Positions 1-12,369 are shown, counted from the first letter of the stretch. The stretch: DNA of 64,000 nucleotides from Atopsyche davidsoni (GCA_022113835.1 JAILWY010000006.1:5146001-5210000), one strand, 5' to 3'. Notes: generated by a model not told the origin, from the letters alone. Numbers and translations: made by a program.

Positions 1-2928
1 ATAGTCCGGTGCACTTTAGTACTCAATCTAGGGATAAGTGTGAGTATCAGATACACAGAACGGTCGGATTAATATAAAAAAACATAATTGTTTTAAATTT
101 GATACGATCCGTGCGGTACTATTATTATCCGAGAGAATGTTTCCGATGCATTTAAGTATTTATATACGGTGTCGGTGCGGCGGGCCGATCCGAAATTATT
201 ATTTTATTAATAATCGATATCGAGCTATTATTTAAATAACTTAGGTGTATAATTGAATAAATATTTATTAAAGCTTAGCTTAATAACAGTCTGTAATAAA
301 ATAACAGTACAAACGAGCATTAAATTCAGTTAGTTAGATTTGTCTAAAAACCATAACTCCCGTGTGTAATTGCTGGCTACCAGTTTGTGTTAAATTTGAA
401 GTTCCGAAACAGATGATTATCTACTTAATAACGATCGTCCAAATATGCGAAAATTCTCAAAATACGATGTACAAATGCGCCGATAATGCACCGCGGGTAC
501 GGCGAAAAGATACTTTCGCATAAGCCTGGAGCTCGCCCTCGCTGGGCTCCGGCATTTAGTTTCAAAAGGTTCAACTGCTGAGGAAGACGCCCCTCGCCGG
601 GAGGCGCTCCGGCGTGGGCAGGGAGGGTCGGAGACTTCGGCTGGGCGAAAATACAAATCGCGATTCGTTAAAAGTTCACATTGCGGGCTCCTCGGGTACG
701 TCCCGCACGTTCGTTAGAACTCCAACAAATAGCTCGAACTATCGAGCGATGAATAGTAAAGGAAATAATGCAGTATTTTATGGGCAAACGCTGACATTGA
801 TCGTTTTCCGTTTATCACAGAAATATTTGACAAGATTAAGTGGGACCGTAAAACGGCAGAGTGCCCTAATGGAGGTGATACGATTGTGAAGAAAATGGGA
901 TCGCTTATCATATCTGTTCGCCCATAAATCGACGAATAGCATTGGGGAGTGTCATTCGTGTGCAACCTCACAATCTAATTCCATAGAAAGCGCAATTAAA
1001 TCCACAAAACAAAAAAAGTGATAAACACGCATGAATTGCAGATGACTGCTAGTGATATTAATACCCTATCACATTGCATCGAGTGCAAAACATATGCCGA
1101 CAAAATAAGAAAATTATAATTGTCTAAAAGCATATTTTAATTTTTAAGTTTAGTGAACTTTTAAGAATAGTTTGTTGAGGGGAGACTGTGATCACAAAAT
1201 TATTATAAATTTATATCGGCAGGAAAACCACATGTGACGCATTGAGTCACTGCCCGACACGGCAGCACGCCACAAGCACGTGGTGGCTCGCAAGGACAAC
1301 CTGCCAGGTTAGGGGCCACGGCTGACCCGCATGGGTTTATTCTCTTGTTTTTTTTCTGTACACCGTCAAAAGCCTCGGATTAATAAATACGACTTAGAAT
1401 CGACCCCGTAAATATTTTCGTGCATCGTAACAAGTGGATGTCTTCAGCGTTAAGTAACTTCCGATTTATAATTTAATCATTTGTTGTATCGCACGCCTCT
1501 CTGTGCTGCAGGAATTTACTTCCCGTGAATAAAGATGAAAAGGGAAACAGCCTCTCGTAACGGCAGCCGTTCCCACTTGACCGATGTAATTGAATTTATA
1601 AATAATGCAGTTTTGTGAATGCGTGCATGTCGGCCAATATAGATAACCATATACAAAGCGAAACTATGATCGAACATGCAACGCGAGTTTATATAATCGA
1701 TGCAGAAGTATTCCGTCCAACAAAAGGAAATAACCGATAAGACTTGCCCCATATACCGGTATTATCTATTTTTGTGTGAAATAAATCGATTCGTTGACAA
1801 AAGTATTATTATAAAAGCAAAGCTATTTTAGAATAATATATAATAATTTCCCTATCTGTGCTAATAAAAAAATACATAAAAATTCTTATCAACTACCCGT
1901 TCGTCAGTCTGTATTTAGTACAGATTAAAGCTCTTGGCAATTTATCAAGTCACTGGAAGTGACGCCTTGGAGGAAGCAATATAATTTAGTACAATTTGTT
2001 ATTTACAGCTTTGTGTCAACGAAAGTTATATTATAGCATTATAATAATAATTTAACAAAAATATAAATTTGGAAGAAAGTTTGTGATAAAAATTGCGATA
2101 TTTTATAGCTGCACTGACGGCAAAGAGATAAGGTGAAAAGGGAGGTAATCCTTGCAGATTGTTATCTAGAAACAGAGAAATATATACAGAATACTTAGCA
2201 CGAGTACATGCGAGTCTAGATTACGAGAAGTTTCATGCGGCTTTATAGGGCGATGAATGTTATTTCCCAAGATAACGAAAACCATTTGGGAATTACCTAT
2301 TTAATAACTTACACAAAACCTCAGATCGTTACCTGAATTATTGTTTAATTGCTTGCAAGACTTATGTGCAAGGGTGAACAAAAACAACAAACCTGTAGGA
2401 ATCAAAATTTATGCATGTGAATATACTATATATATATATATACTTATCAGTGCACATATACCGTATGCACTACACTTGAATTAATAACTCATGTAGTGTT
2501 TAATTTTTGATAGTGGAAGCTTTATCAGACAACTAACTAAATAATTCCCTTTTGATAGAAAATGCAAACACTGTAGTGTTGTAGATAATTTAGACTCAAT
2601 TACACAAGATTAAACATCAAAATCTAGACAAACAACAAAACAACGCGAAGTGTGATAAATCGTGGAATTAAAGCCGATAGAAGTGAAATTACTATCTCCT
2701 TTCATATTATAGTTGCTTTTGCACTAGTTGCGTTATCTCTTTGCGTGATAAAACCGATTCTCGGTGTTGTTATTTTGACTGAGTTCTAAATATTTTGACT
2801 TAATTTATTTGACGTGGTATTTCTAACTGCGAAACGCTTTAATTGAAACAGCGGCTCAAATAATCTGAGATCAGCAAATTAGGTTATTATAGTAAATAGC
2901 GTTAAACGAAAGGGCGTAAATATGAATC
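1..2928. other. AT-rich noncoding DNA with one GC-rich patch and a stem-loop cluster
   Basis: No convincing gene is seen. A GC-rich patch spans about 530-720 and is open for short distances on both strands without splice signals. The notable feature is the cluster of short inverted repeats at 1234-1336, listed separately. The remainder is AT-rich with short A/T runs and a 14-base TA tract near 2430. If Jupiter continues beyond the left edge, this stretch is part of its first intron. Confidence 0.5.
1234..1336. other. Run of five small perfect or near-perfect stem-loops
   Basis: Inverted repeats follow one another almost without gaps: GTGAC/GTCAC (1234-1250), CTGCC/GGCAG (1250-1265), CGCCAC/GTGGTG (1268-1285), AACCT/AGGTT with a 3-base loop (1298-1310) and ACCC/GGGT (1325-1336). 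A longer alternative pairing GTGGC/GCCAC (1283-1319) encloses the fourth. TGAGTCA, an AP-1-type site, lies at 1243-1249. The patch is GC-rich within AT-rich flanks. Whether it is a structured RNA or a binding-site cluster cannot be told from the sequence. Confidence 0.35.
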
Positions 2929-3038
2929 AGTGCTGAGCCAGTCGGGCCCAAAGTTCCGCCGCGGCTCCGAGCCCGCACGCGACCGCCGAGTGTGCCGAGT
3001 CTTTCGCTCCACACACGACGTCTGTGTACACAATACAG
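2929..3038 (+). other. Candidate noncoding first exon with strong splice donor
   Basis: A 110-base GC-rich block ends in AATACAG followed by GTGAGT (donor GT at 3039), a near-consensus splice donor. It begins near an initiator-like TCAGT at 2927-2931. It has no useful start codon, so it would be a 5' UTR exon. No MTE was found at the right spacing. It runs antisense to the presumed Jupiter intron, so it would belong to a different transcript, perhaps a long noncoding RNA. Confidence 0.3.
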
Positions 3039-6000
3039 GTGAGTTCATTGCACTTTGATTCATAATAGAAGCCATCACTTACCTCGCCAAACAAAACGAA
3101 TCACATCATAATACTTCCTAAAAAATAAGTACACAGTGAACGTTACAAAACAATATGGATTCATACAACCCTTTGTGGAATTAATTAAAAATATCAACAA
3201 GATAAATTGTACTTCTTAAAAAAAACATTAACGAGTTTCAACTTTAATTTATAATTTAAAATAATTCAAACTTAGGAGTATTAATCAATTCACATTTTGT
3301 GCGACAGGTAAATTTGCAACCCCTGCAAGATTACTTCCTCCATAGTTGGGGGACATTTTGATGTCAAAAGTTTCGAGGAACTGAGAAGTCGCCATTAGGG
3401 TCACACGAGTCGAGTCGTTTATGTCAATGCTCGTCTGCCTGTAAACGGATCTGGAAGCCGTAGAGGCGCGGGGGTGGCGACGCGTGCGACGCGCGGGCGG
3501 GGCAGGGCACGGGCAGGGCACGGGCAGGGCACGGGCACGGGCGGGGCAGGGCACGGGCCTCGGGGGCGCATGTCACTATTTATACGCGGCTGTATTTACA
3601 CCGAGGGAAGAAATAGAATCGCCGTCGGCGATGCGCCGATCGTCCGCACCGGAGTCTCCGCTAATGATGAGGTATTTAAGGACGCTAAACTGGAAAGGGG
3701 AGACATGACAAACTATTTACGCTATTTTTCTTATCTAGTTTCGTGAGGCGAGCATCTTTTTTTTTTGCTTCGCGTTTGGAGCCACGCTTCAGTTTCAGGC
3801 GGGCGCCGATAGCATCTTTCGTCGGACGACCGTAAACGATCTGAGTTGTAACCCGGAGGAAATAGGGCAATGTTAAAAATGAGGCCCCAATTGAGCGATC
3901 GATAAGCAGCGCGGCTAGCGTGGCGAGGACGTCATCCCCGGGGCTCGCCGCGGCCCGATCGTGACTCTTCCTAATAAGATCACTCGGCAAATTGAAATGA
4001 CAGGGAAAAAATTAATACGGGGAGCTCCGCGACTGGTACGGGCGGGCGCTCCGATGACCAACTTAGTGAAGATTCACCGACGACGGCCGCCCATCCATCA
4101 AATAGACATAATATGATTTTTAGCGACATCGGATTCGATGTCACGAAAGCTGGTACGTATCCGATTGAAGGTTATTCGCAGAATTTCATTTTCTTAATCG
4201 TATTAAATTTTACCCGTGCAAAATACAAAGTTCGCATTGAGCTATTGAAAAATAAATAAGCTTATCTTTCTAAGTTATCTTTACGGATTAGGCGGTAGAA
4301 AGTTATTGAAGCAACATTAATACCGACACACGATCGTAATTTACACAAACTTTACAACCGGATTATTGAACTAATTGTGACATATATCAATTGAGTATTA
4401 TTCACAGCAAGTTCGACGAAGAGTCTCGACTCTTTTAACAAAATGCCCGAGAAAGAAAAGCCAAAGACCGCCCGGGCTTCGCGCGCCGGGAGACAAGTTC
4501 ACGTCCTAATCGAGTCAGACATGAGATGACGCATGTGAGTGTTTATCATTCCGCTGATTGCTTCCCACGTGAAAACGTCTGCATTTTGCCCGTCATATCT
4601 TGTTGGGAGTTAATGCACCTCAAACTCCTCGGATAAATAAATTAATAGAAACGTCACGAGAAAATAATTCACACAATTAAAATAAATCAGACAGGCGAGA
4701 CAGATGATTAATTAAAAAAAACGTTGTCGTTCATATTTACTTCAATGTAACTCGGAATAAAGATGCCCTATTATTTAGCAACACCTCTAGAAACTCATCA
4801 ATCGCAGTTGCGGAGGATTCGTACAACCGAGAAGTAGAGTCGTGAGAGCTGAACTTAGAATATGGAATCCTGGTGAGAAAGCGTCGACCGCAAGGGACCG
4901 GGAAAAGATATCGAAAAACAGTTTTAACTTATTTATGCACGACCGAAGCTCGGCTCGAGAGGCGGCTAGTAGCGAGCAATCGTCCCATAAAACTGCTAAA
5001 GCTCTAAGAAAAACGTAATGAGTTTTGTTAAACAATTCGTAACGTGATAATTGATACTGTAACTAAAATATTCACACCATTTTTGCTAAACGTAAGAGAA
5101 ACGTCGAATAGGATTTTATGATAATAATTGTGTATTAAAATACACGTAACCGGCAATCGTATATTATCAACCTAATGTAGGTTTTTTTGTTTGAAAATTA
5201 TATAAATATATATTTATGAGAAATTAAAATAAAGGGAAAAATAATCAAGAATTTTTTACAAGAGCTCTTTCTAACCTCAACCTGGTAAATGTATTTAATG
5301 AGCGAGAAATCGAGAATTATGATTGTCGCACTGTCATTTCCTATTATATGCGAGTAGCATAACTTCTTCACGGTGCACAACAAAGATTTCATGGCATAAG
5401 TAATGAAAAACCGTACAATCCAATAGAAACATAATAATAACATGTAATATGGGAAATCGGAGGTTGACGCATTGCAGTGTGATAAAATAAATATATTTAT
5501 ACACGTTTTTCTAATGCATTGTTAATATTTATTTGACTCGATGCGTGCATCCATACAATAAACGTGAAAATTCCGACACCAATCTCTGATAAAAGATCAA
5601 TAAATCAAATCCGATCATAAGCCTAGAAACTACTGCGTTAAAAATACTTGTCATGAGTATCCGACCGAATCTATTCACGCGGGTACCCTGTCACGTTTAC
5701 TTGTAAAAGTGTTTGTATACTTCTGAGGCTCCCGTTCGCTATTCGCTCGAGAAGGAAATACTGCTGTAACGTTCTTGCGGGCGCTATTTCCTTCCTGACT
5801 CAGTTTCATTTCCCGCCGAGGAAAACGGACGTTGTTTGCATTTTGATTTAAAAAAAAAACTATGTAAACTATTATGTCAGACACTAGGGAGTTTTATGAG
5901 AAGCTAAGAATTGTATGCACTGCACTGTTTGGTCAGTTTTATGTGTAATTAAAAATTAATTAAGCATAATTTGTACGGATCAAAACTCATCGTTGCATTA

Positions 6001-9000
6001 CTTGTTTTCATAAATGGAAAGGTGTTGAAATATGAGCTATGAAACAAGAATGTAATTTATACGTACAGTATTTTAGCTTGTTTCGCACCAAGAATCTACA
6101 ACAATAGTCATGTTGCATAAGTTTTGTACGTCTAGAGTGAATTCCTAAGTACTATCTAATTTTTCTTTAACGTCAATAGAACAAATCGAGCCAACGCATA
6201 AGAACAGCTCGTGTGAAGAAAAAAAAACAGAATCAAATTTGCACCTATACGGTCAATCATAGAATCAATTTAAAATTATATTATGACAGTACTTTTTATA
6301 GAAGCACTTAATAATAAATCGATTTAGATTCGTAATTGTCTTTTTATCATTTTATTGCAAACGACGCACGGGCGTCTGTCAGATAGCGGCAGTGAAGCCG
6401 GCCGCACGACCCATTGTGGTCGATAGAGAAACGAACCGAACCATAAGCAAAGAAACCGCTTCCTGAGAGCGGTAACCGGATAGTCCGCGTGCAATGGTTA
6501 ATCGATCCGCGGACACGTTCCCCGACAGTCCTCCAGCGGCAGCTCCGCGGGCTTAACGATTCGCCTCGGCAGGAGTCGTAAAGGTTCAATAGGGATCCAA
6601 TCTCCTCAGAATTGTGTCTATTGAGATAGGAAATGCAAAAATGTACGAAATTAGTTAACACATCCCCGTCCTGCAACAGGATTACAAGAAACTTTTAGAG
6701 AAGAAACTTTTAGAAAAGAAATAAAAGGAAAACCATGTTACAAGGAAAGTTAGAGAATCTAAGACATTTTGAGAATTCATGTTTGTTCCCAATTATTTAA
6801 AAAAAAAAAAAACCACGAGACCCTGATTCACATTCAAGTCTGGCACAATTAGCGGCTTTCGAAATTTTTTCGTTTTCCTAATACTTAATCAAAAAAAAAA
6901 TCAAGTGTAAACCTATGACTTTTTTTTATTGTTACAAACAAAGAAATCAGAATATGCAAATAATGAAAGCTGCACTAAGAGTAAATTTATGTATTTTAAG
7001 CTCGGTGTGACTAAGCCAGTCACTAATAAACAGAAATAACACAACAGACAGAATCTTTTAAGCATTGAAAGCTTTAGAGACGTGTAGTCAGAAGTTTAAC
7101 GTTCAAATGACAAAACAACCAAGACATAACAGTAGTAATTAATGACAAACAGAAAAGAATCCTCAAGTGATAGACGCGGCCTTATCTCACACAAATAGAG
7201 TGGAAATCGTAGTCGAGGAACAACCTGATAATACTGCGCGGAGTGCAGCAGACATACCGAGGCGCGCATTCTTCGTAGTTACCGGTACGCGATGTTTCCT
7301 TCTCCCGACAAAGTGCGCCAGGCACGCGAAAAGAAGGCACTGCATACTGCATGGCACTCGGTAGGCTAAATACTCGGCGGCCGTTTACAACTGCAATTGT
7401 GTTTCATCCGAGATTCAGTCGGCGTTTTACATTATTATTCGGAGACCTGCAAAGCTACAGAGCATTTCTTTAATATAAATCACGAACAAATCGTCCAGCG
7501 TAATACTGTTGTGGTCAAAATGACTCAAGGGAGCCAAGCGTACATACTGCTTTGCCATGCCACTAATAGGATAAATAAAGGTATATTTTATGCATTTATC
7601 ATATTTTTATATCGACATCAAGATATATATGAAAATAATGAAAAGTTTGTACGTGTATACGACATTTTATTTGAAATATATAGTATAAGAGGATATTCGG
7701 AAAAATTTCAAGTATTTATTAAACATTCAAAACAAGAAATATTTTAGACGCATTTTTTTTTTAAAACAAAACCAACGTATACATTTAAATACACGCTAGT
7801 AAAAATGTACTCTAAAAAGTAAATAGGCTTATTCTTACGTTATAAAAAAAATATTACTGAAGGGGTTACAGTGTTTTTGATATAAATACAATGTTCCGGA
7901 ACACGAGTGCAGCAGCGCTCAGCACGGAAGATAAAACCACGTAATGCGCACAAGTAATGTGTATTATATATTTTTTTTGGTATCAATGAAACACACACTT
8001 ACCACAAGTCCGTGACTTAGACTGGACAACGATTTATACTGTAATATTTACCTATTTGCAATGCTATGAAAAAAATACAGAATCAGCGAACACAGAATTT
8101 CAATGGAATATAAATGTATATTAAAGCTCCTTGCTACTCATAGTTTATGAAACCATTTTTGACACTAAAGAACTGCTTACTATGAAAAGTATTTTTTGAA
8201 TAAAAATAATTGCATTTCGATGGTGCAGAGAATAGAATAAGTACTGGAAGGCCTGTGTGGAGAACCCCGGTATCTGAATGTCAACATTGTTGAGGTTACC
8301 GTGTTATATTAAGAGATATGAAAACTTGAAGTGGACCTCTAATTAAACGAAGCTCGTGGAGAACGCATCGAATAGAAGTGGCACGACAGTGTAGATAATA
8401 AATGGTGAAAGATATTCATCTGCCACGTTATTAAAAATTAAAGAAAATTACATTAACATAAATCTAAGCTTTACGTGGTTGTAGAATATTAATCTAAAAA
8501 AATGTGACAACTTATACACGCAAATATAATAAGCACATAAATTAGAACTTACGACAAACGAGCTATCTAATACGGCTTACTAAATAATTTGCAAAAAACT
8601 TTTTTTTATATATATCATTACTATTGTTCTATTGAAGAGAGATATATAAAATATCGAATGAAAACAACTGTGCTATATAAATATTTATTTATATCAAAAT
8701 TGAAAAAAAATGTATTTTTAAATTCGAATTCAGATAAAATACAATCCTTCACAAAAGTTAAGTAAATTCAAGTAATCGCATGACTTTTTTGTCGTATAAG
8801 CCGAATATTACTGCATCAACAAAGTATTTTTACTGTATTGTGATTTTTATAAAAGTCAAGATCGGTGAGTCACTCCATATCCAGACAAAAGCTATCAAAG
8901 GTCACTGACAGATACACAGAGAAATATGGATTTTCCACGACAAAGGCCGGCGCCTGACCGCAGGCAACCGGCAAGCAGCATCCGCACCGACCCCCGCGAC

Positions 9001-9026
9001 AACAGAAGCTACGACACCCTGCATAC
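3039..9026. other. Presumed Jupiter intron 1 (5' part): AT-rich with GC-rich patches
   Basis: No coding exon with a recognisable product is visible. GC-rich patches lie at about 3460-3700, 3880-4100, 4800-5000, 6360-6560 and 7190-7390. They contain short palindromes such as ATCGCC/GGCGAT with a 3-base loop (3618-3632) and AAGAGTC/GACTCTT (4419-4434). A good minus-strand splice donor (GAG before GTAAGT) sits at 3083 but has no matching open frame. Base composition between the patches is strongly AT. Confidence 0.4.
3495..3565 (+). repeat. G-rich minisatellite of GGGCAC / GGGCAGGGCAC units, G4-capable
   Basis: Units of GGGCAGGGCAC and GGGCAC repeat imperfectly over about 70 bases, interrupted by GGGCGG. 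Runs of three or four G separated by two to four bases occur throughout the plus strand, a textbook G-quadruplex arrangement. Open frames crossing it on both strands are consequences of the repeat, not genes. Confidence 0.8.
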
Positions 9027-9088
9027 CTGTTCTTTCCGTGTCCGACTTTGTGGAGCTCCACGTGCTTGAAAGCTGCGTACGTTGCCAT
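9027..9088 (-). CDS. Jupiter: Jupiter first coding exon (microtubule-associated protein Jupiter / JPT-HN1 family), 5' part only
   Basis: Jupiter is a small, disordered microtubule-binding protein; its vertebrate relatives are JPT1/HN1. Read on the minus strand from the ATG at 9088, this exon encodes 20 residues beginning MATYAAFKHVEL and ending VGHGKN, plus two bases (AG) that start a split codon. As I recall the fly protein, its N-terminus is almost the same (MAAYAAFKHVEL, then VGKAKK), followed by an R and the family motif LRPPGG. The exon ends in ACAG before a GTATGC donor at 9026, exactly where the homologous protein would continue with R, so AG is the start of an AGR arginine codon. The context TTCGAG-ATGG is acceptable for initiation. 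Without splicing the frame turns cysteine-rich and stops at 8870, which supports the intron. The LRPPGG exon was not found between 1 and 9026, so it probably lies beyond the left edge. Identification is from memory of the family, not a search. Confidence 0.8.
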
Positions 9089-9278
9089 CTCGAACGAAGG
9101 GGGTTTGGAAGTAAATAAATTAAAAAATCAAAGAAACACTCTTTTGAAAAACGTGCACACCGAAGAGTTCACAGTCGGTTTCGTTTCGGTTAGCTTGGCA
9201 CTGGGTTCGCGTTTGTTTGGATGATGGGTCGGGAGAGTCGGTAGCGTGTGTGTTCCCTGCGGCTGCGATCAGCTGACT
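9089..9278 (-). other. Jupiter: Jupiter 5' UTR (exon 1, noncoding part)
   Basis: About 190 bases lie between the inferred start site at 9278 and the Jupiter ATG at 9088, reading leftwards on the minus strand. The part next to the promoter is GC-rich and the part next to the ATG is pyrimidine- and T-rich. That T-rich tract ends in TTCGAG directly before the ATG, so it could instead act as a splice acceptor for transcripts starting at more distant noncoding exons. The sequence alone does not distinguish these options. Confidence 0.5.
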
Positions 9279-9280
9279 GA
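9250..9280 (-). promoter_or_regulatory. Core promoter of Jupiter: initiator plus MTE
   Basis: On the minus strand TCAGTC (9280-9275) matches the arthropod initiator, with A+1 at 9278. At exactly +18 to +29 (9261-9250) lies CGCAGGGAACAC, which agrees with the Drosophila motif ten element CSARCSSAACGS at 9 of 12 positions. No TATA box is evident in the GC-rich island just upstream. Correct spacing of two independent elements 190 bases before a recognisable start codon makes a real start site likely. Confidence 0.55.
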
Positions 9281-9289
9281 GTGGCGGGA

Positions 9290-9460
9290 CGGCGGCGCGC
9301 GGACTAAGTAGCGGCCCCCCCTCCCGCCGCCGGTATGGATCGCCCGCCCGCCCGCCCCGGCGCCCGCCCCGGAGCCCGCCCAGCTGAGCGGAGCCGAGCC
9401 GAGATGTGAGCCGGCCTGGGGAGGCTGCCGGGAATCTAGACCGCGCGCCCTTCAATCGCT
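9290..9460. promoter_or_regulatory. CpG/GC-rich island upstream of the Jupiter start site, G4-capable on the minus strand
   Basis: This is one of the most GC-rich stretches of the window and sits directly upstream of the inferred Jupiter start. On the plus strand 9343-9370 is a run of CCC and CCCC tracts separated by one to four bases, so the minus (coding) strand carries at least six G-tracts able to form a G-quadruplex. The rest of the island is rich in CG dinucleotides in an otherwise AT-rich neighbourhood. Confidence 0.5.
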
Positions 9461-10845
9461 CGTTCAAAACCGATGCTTCACAAAAATATTACTTTACAAT
9501 TTTAGTCTGTAGTATTGCAACACTTACATATAAATTAGTACATTTAAATATAAAATGGATTTTCCTAGTGTCTCAAAAAAACAAAATGTAAAAGCAAAAA
9601 TTAATATCTTCGCGCACACATCAACTCATCATAAAAATATATTATTTGCCTCTGGGTAAGTTAAAAAGTAATCGGAAGGAAGGCTTAAAATCATGACAAA
9701 CGATCTATTTTCTGTTAATTTCGACATTTAAAGTAATGAGGATACGCATTATGTGTAATCACTCCGACCACCCGACTTCAAGAGGAGAAACCCGTTGAGT
9801 CCGTTCACCACAGTTATATCAAGTCTTCGCTGGATCTTTTCAAATAATAAGTAATAGAGCTTTGTCGAATTTAAAAAGACACTATTATACTTTCATAGTA
9901 GATATACTATAGTTATTCTTGGATGGCACGCAATTGTGCGGTAGGAGGGCTTATACTACCCCGGCGGCGCTGCGTTGGAGTATAGCCTGCGACATTTATA
10001 GCCGACGGACGTCACGGGGGGGATGCTGGGGGTGTTGATAAACGTATTATAATGCTCCCACTGATCCGACCAAAACACTCGCTCTTAGAATATTTTTTGT
10101 GAAAAACACGTTCTTATAACGAGATTAGTAAGCTATTCTTTAATGTGTGCTTTTTTTTTTTCAATGTTTCAGTGAATCGTTTATTCCATGTATTTCACTT
10201 AATATTCATATACAGCAATGCGTATTTTTTATTCAATAAACTAACATGTTAAATAATAATATTACTAAGCATAAGTATAAGAATAGATATTTTTGTTTAA
10301 AAATTCATTAGATAAATTTAATGTATCATGTCGTACTAGTTCATTTTCAAAACTAATGTATATATTTAAATATGAAGCATATCAATATACAAGGCACTTT
10401 TTGCTTTAATTATTAACGCAATGGTGAGAACGTCGACTCCTAACATAATCTTTGCCAGTTATTTTTCTAAAACAAATTAAACTAAGATCAAGTCTATTAT
10501 GGCTTTATTGAATATGACTTTTTCATTACTGGAACACGCGGGAAATAAAAAAAAATACAAATGAACATAGTAGTAAAAGAAACACACATAACGGATTCTA
10601 TTTTATATTAGAAATACGCCAATGTAGTCAAGTACATTGTTGCTTCATTGTTAAGATAGGTCAATTTCAGCATCTCATTGTGTCCAGCATGTTTAACCGG
10701 GAACGTATCCTTATAAATAGAATTTACGCAAGCGCATATTGCTTGAGTCATTGAAGTGGTTCCTTGTACCCAGGTGGTGCCTGGCCTGCCTCTTCCTCCG
10801 CGTCCCACGTAAGACTCCTCGCTCGTGTGTGGAGGCACAACTCAC
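9461..10845. other. AT-rich noncoding DNA upstream of Jupiter
   Basis: Mostly AT-rich. A GC-rich patch at about 9955-10030 is bounded by AT-rich DNA. Another begins near 10760 and runs into the next candidate exon. No gene, RNA or repeat is recognised. Confidence 0.4.
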
Positions 10846-10884
10846 ACATATGGGCCTGTCTGAGTACTCAGCATCACCGGCCAT
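10846..10884 (-). CDS. Candidate short first coding exon, unknown product
   Basis: Not recognised. On the minus strand the ATG at 10884 lies in a good insect context (GAACAATGG). It opens a 13-codon frame reading MAGDAEYSDRPIC and ends directly at a strong donor GTGAGT (GT at 10845-10844). An in-frame TAA lies upstream, so this is the first possible start. The exon would be in phase 0, whereas Jupiter's first exon ends after two bases of a codon, so the two cannot share the same next exon in frame. GC-rich patches yield such pairs by chance, and no core promoter was found above it. Confidence 0.18.
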
Positions 10885-10887
10885 TGT

Positions 10888-12369
10888 TCGCAAAGGGTCT
10901 TGGACGTCCTTTTGTCTCCGAGTTTATTCCCGCGGCAATCAAATTAAGTTTTGCGCAAATTATTTAGAATCGGGGATAATTCTCTACAAAACAAATATAT
11001 AGGCAGTCGCTCATGTAGAGTAGTATTTAATGTGAGCGCAACCGTGACTACACATTTTATACGCAATTGTCAGATGAGAAAATATATATAAAAATCGAAA
11101 CTAGAAAAAAAAAAAACTGAAATTGATTTGAAGACATCAATTATTGAAGTCTTTTTATTTGTACACACCACATCTAATGAGGCGTTCAAATATTTACAAA
11201 AGGCAGAGATTTTTTAGGTTCTTCCGAGGCACATAACCAAACATATCATTACGAACAGAATGAGTTTGTTGTAGCAATATAAATGTGTATATAAAAAAAT
11301 CAAAATAATACGTGAATGAGAAAGCAGAGGTAGATATTATGTGGTTGCACTGTTAGTTACGGTGTCAATGACGGCTAAATATACTGCTGTTACGCAATGT
11401 GTTTAGGGCGATAGATATATATTTTTTGCATGCATTTAACATTTCTAACGCACTCAAATAAAAAGGGAAAAATTGATAGATCTAATCGTTAAGGCGGTTT
11501 GCCTTGCCGTTGGAGTCACGCCTCGCCACCAATTGCAGATTGGGAGTAGCGGTGTCGCGCCTGCGCCCCGGCCATGCAGGTCTGCGGGCGCGGGGCGGAG
11601 GGGCAGAGGGGGGCAGGGGCAGAGGACCAGGCTCTACCCACAACTTAATTACGAGCAAGATCAGGGATGCCGCCCTCGATACAATTAAAAACATCAAGCA
11701 TAGTTGAATTATCATATACACTCAAAATACAAGGGCCAGAGCAACACGACTTAAGAATATATCACCAATAGGGGCAATCAGTTCTGTCGTGATAACATGA
11801 AAAAACGAGAAATATTACTCATACTTTACGTTTTTAGGCTATTTTAAAAACTATGGTCATTTATAAGTGCTCACGATTTTCAATCACCGACCGTATAAAA
11901 TATATTTTAAAAAATATTGGTTTAATTATTAATTTTTCATAGAAATGAGGCGAAATAAAAATATAGCCCAAAACAACTCTTAATAAATTGGTAGAAAAAT
12001 TAAGGGCAGGACTTGGAGAATGATAAAATCTTCAAGAAAGTCAAATCAATGAAGAATGCGATAGCACAACGCAGTGCATATATAAAATTTGTTTGAAGTA
12101 TTGAATACTCAGTGCTACTTAATACATATATATATAAGATTTTCGATTCATAATAAATTGTTTTATTTACAAAAATATATAATGCATCGCGTATTGTATT
12201 TATATATTTTTATAAACATATTTTTACTGAGCAGAAATCGTATGTGATTCTATGATATTTATAGAACAAATAATACATGGAAACTAATAATAAAAAAAAC
12301 CAAATCGATCAATAGCTTCTGCTTATAAACTGAAAAATAAGTTGGATGTCAAGCATAAATATTCCATTA
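10888..12369. other. AT-rich noncoding DNA with one G4-prone patch
   Basis: No gene is seen. A GC-rich patch spans 11510-11640 and contains the G-quadruplex motif listed separately. The rest is AT-rich with short TA runs near 12125. Confidence 0.4.
11592..11619 (+). other. G-quadruplex motif
   Basis: Four G-tracts of 4, 4, 6 and 4 bases (11592-11595, 11600-11603, 11608-11613, 11616-11619) are separated by loops of 4, 4 and 2 bases. This meets the usual sequence rule for a stable G-quadruplex. It is isolated in AT-rich surroundings. Confidence 0.6.

Noticed and set aside
3685..3990. 101-codon minus-strand open frame with a basic stretch
   Set aside because: It starts at TTG with no ATG, lies in a GC-rich patch, and has no convincing acceptor or known domain.
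9120..9467. 115-codon minus-strand frame across the Jupiter 5' UTR and promoter
   Set aside because: It lies upstream of the Jupiter ATG, crosses the inferred start site and is low-complexity G/R/P from the GC-rich island.
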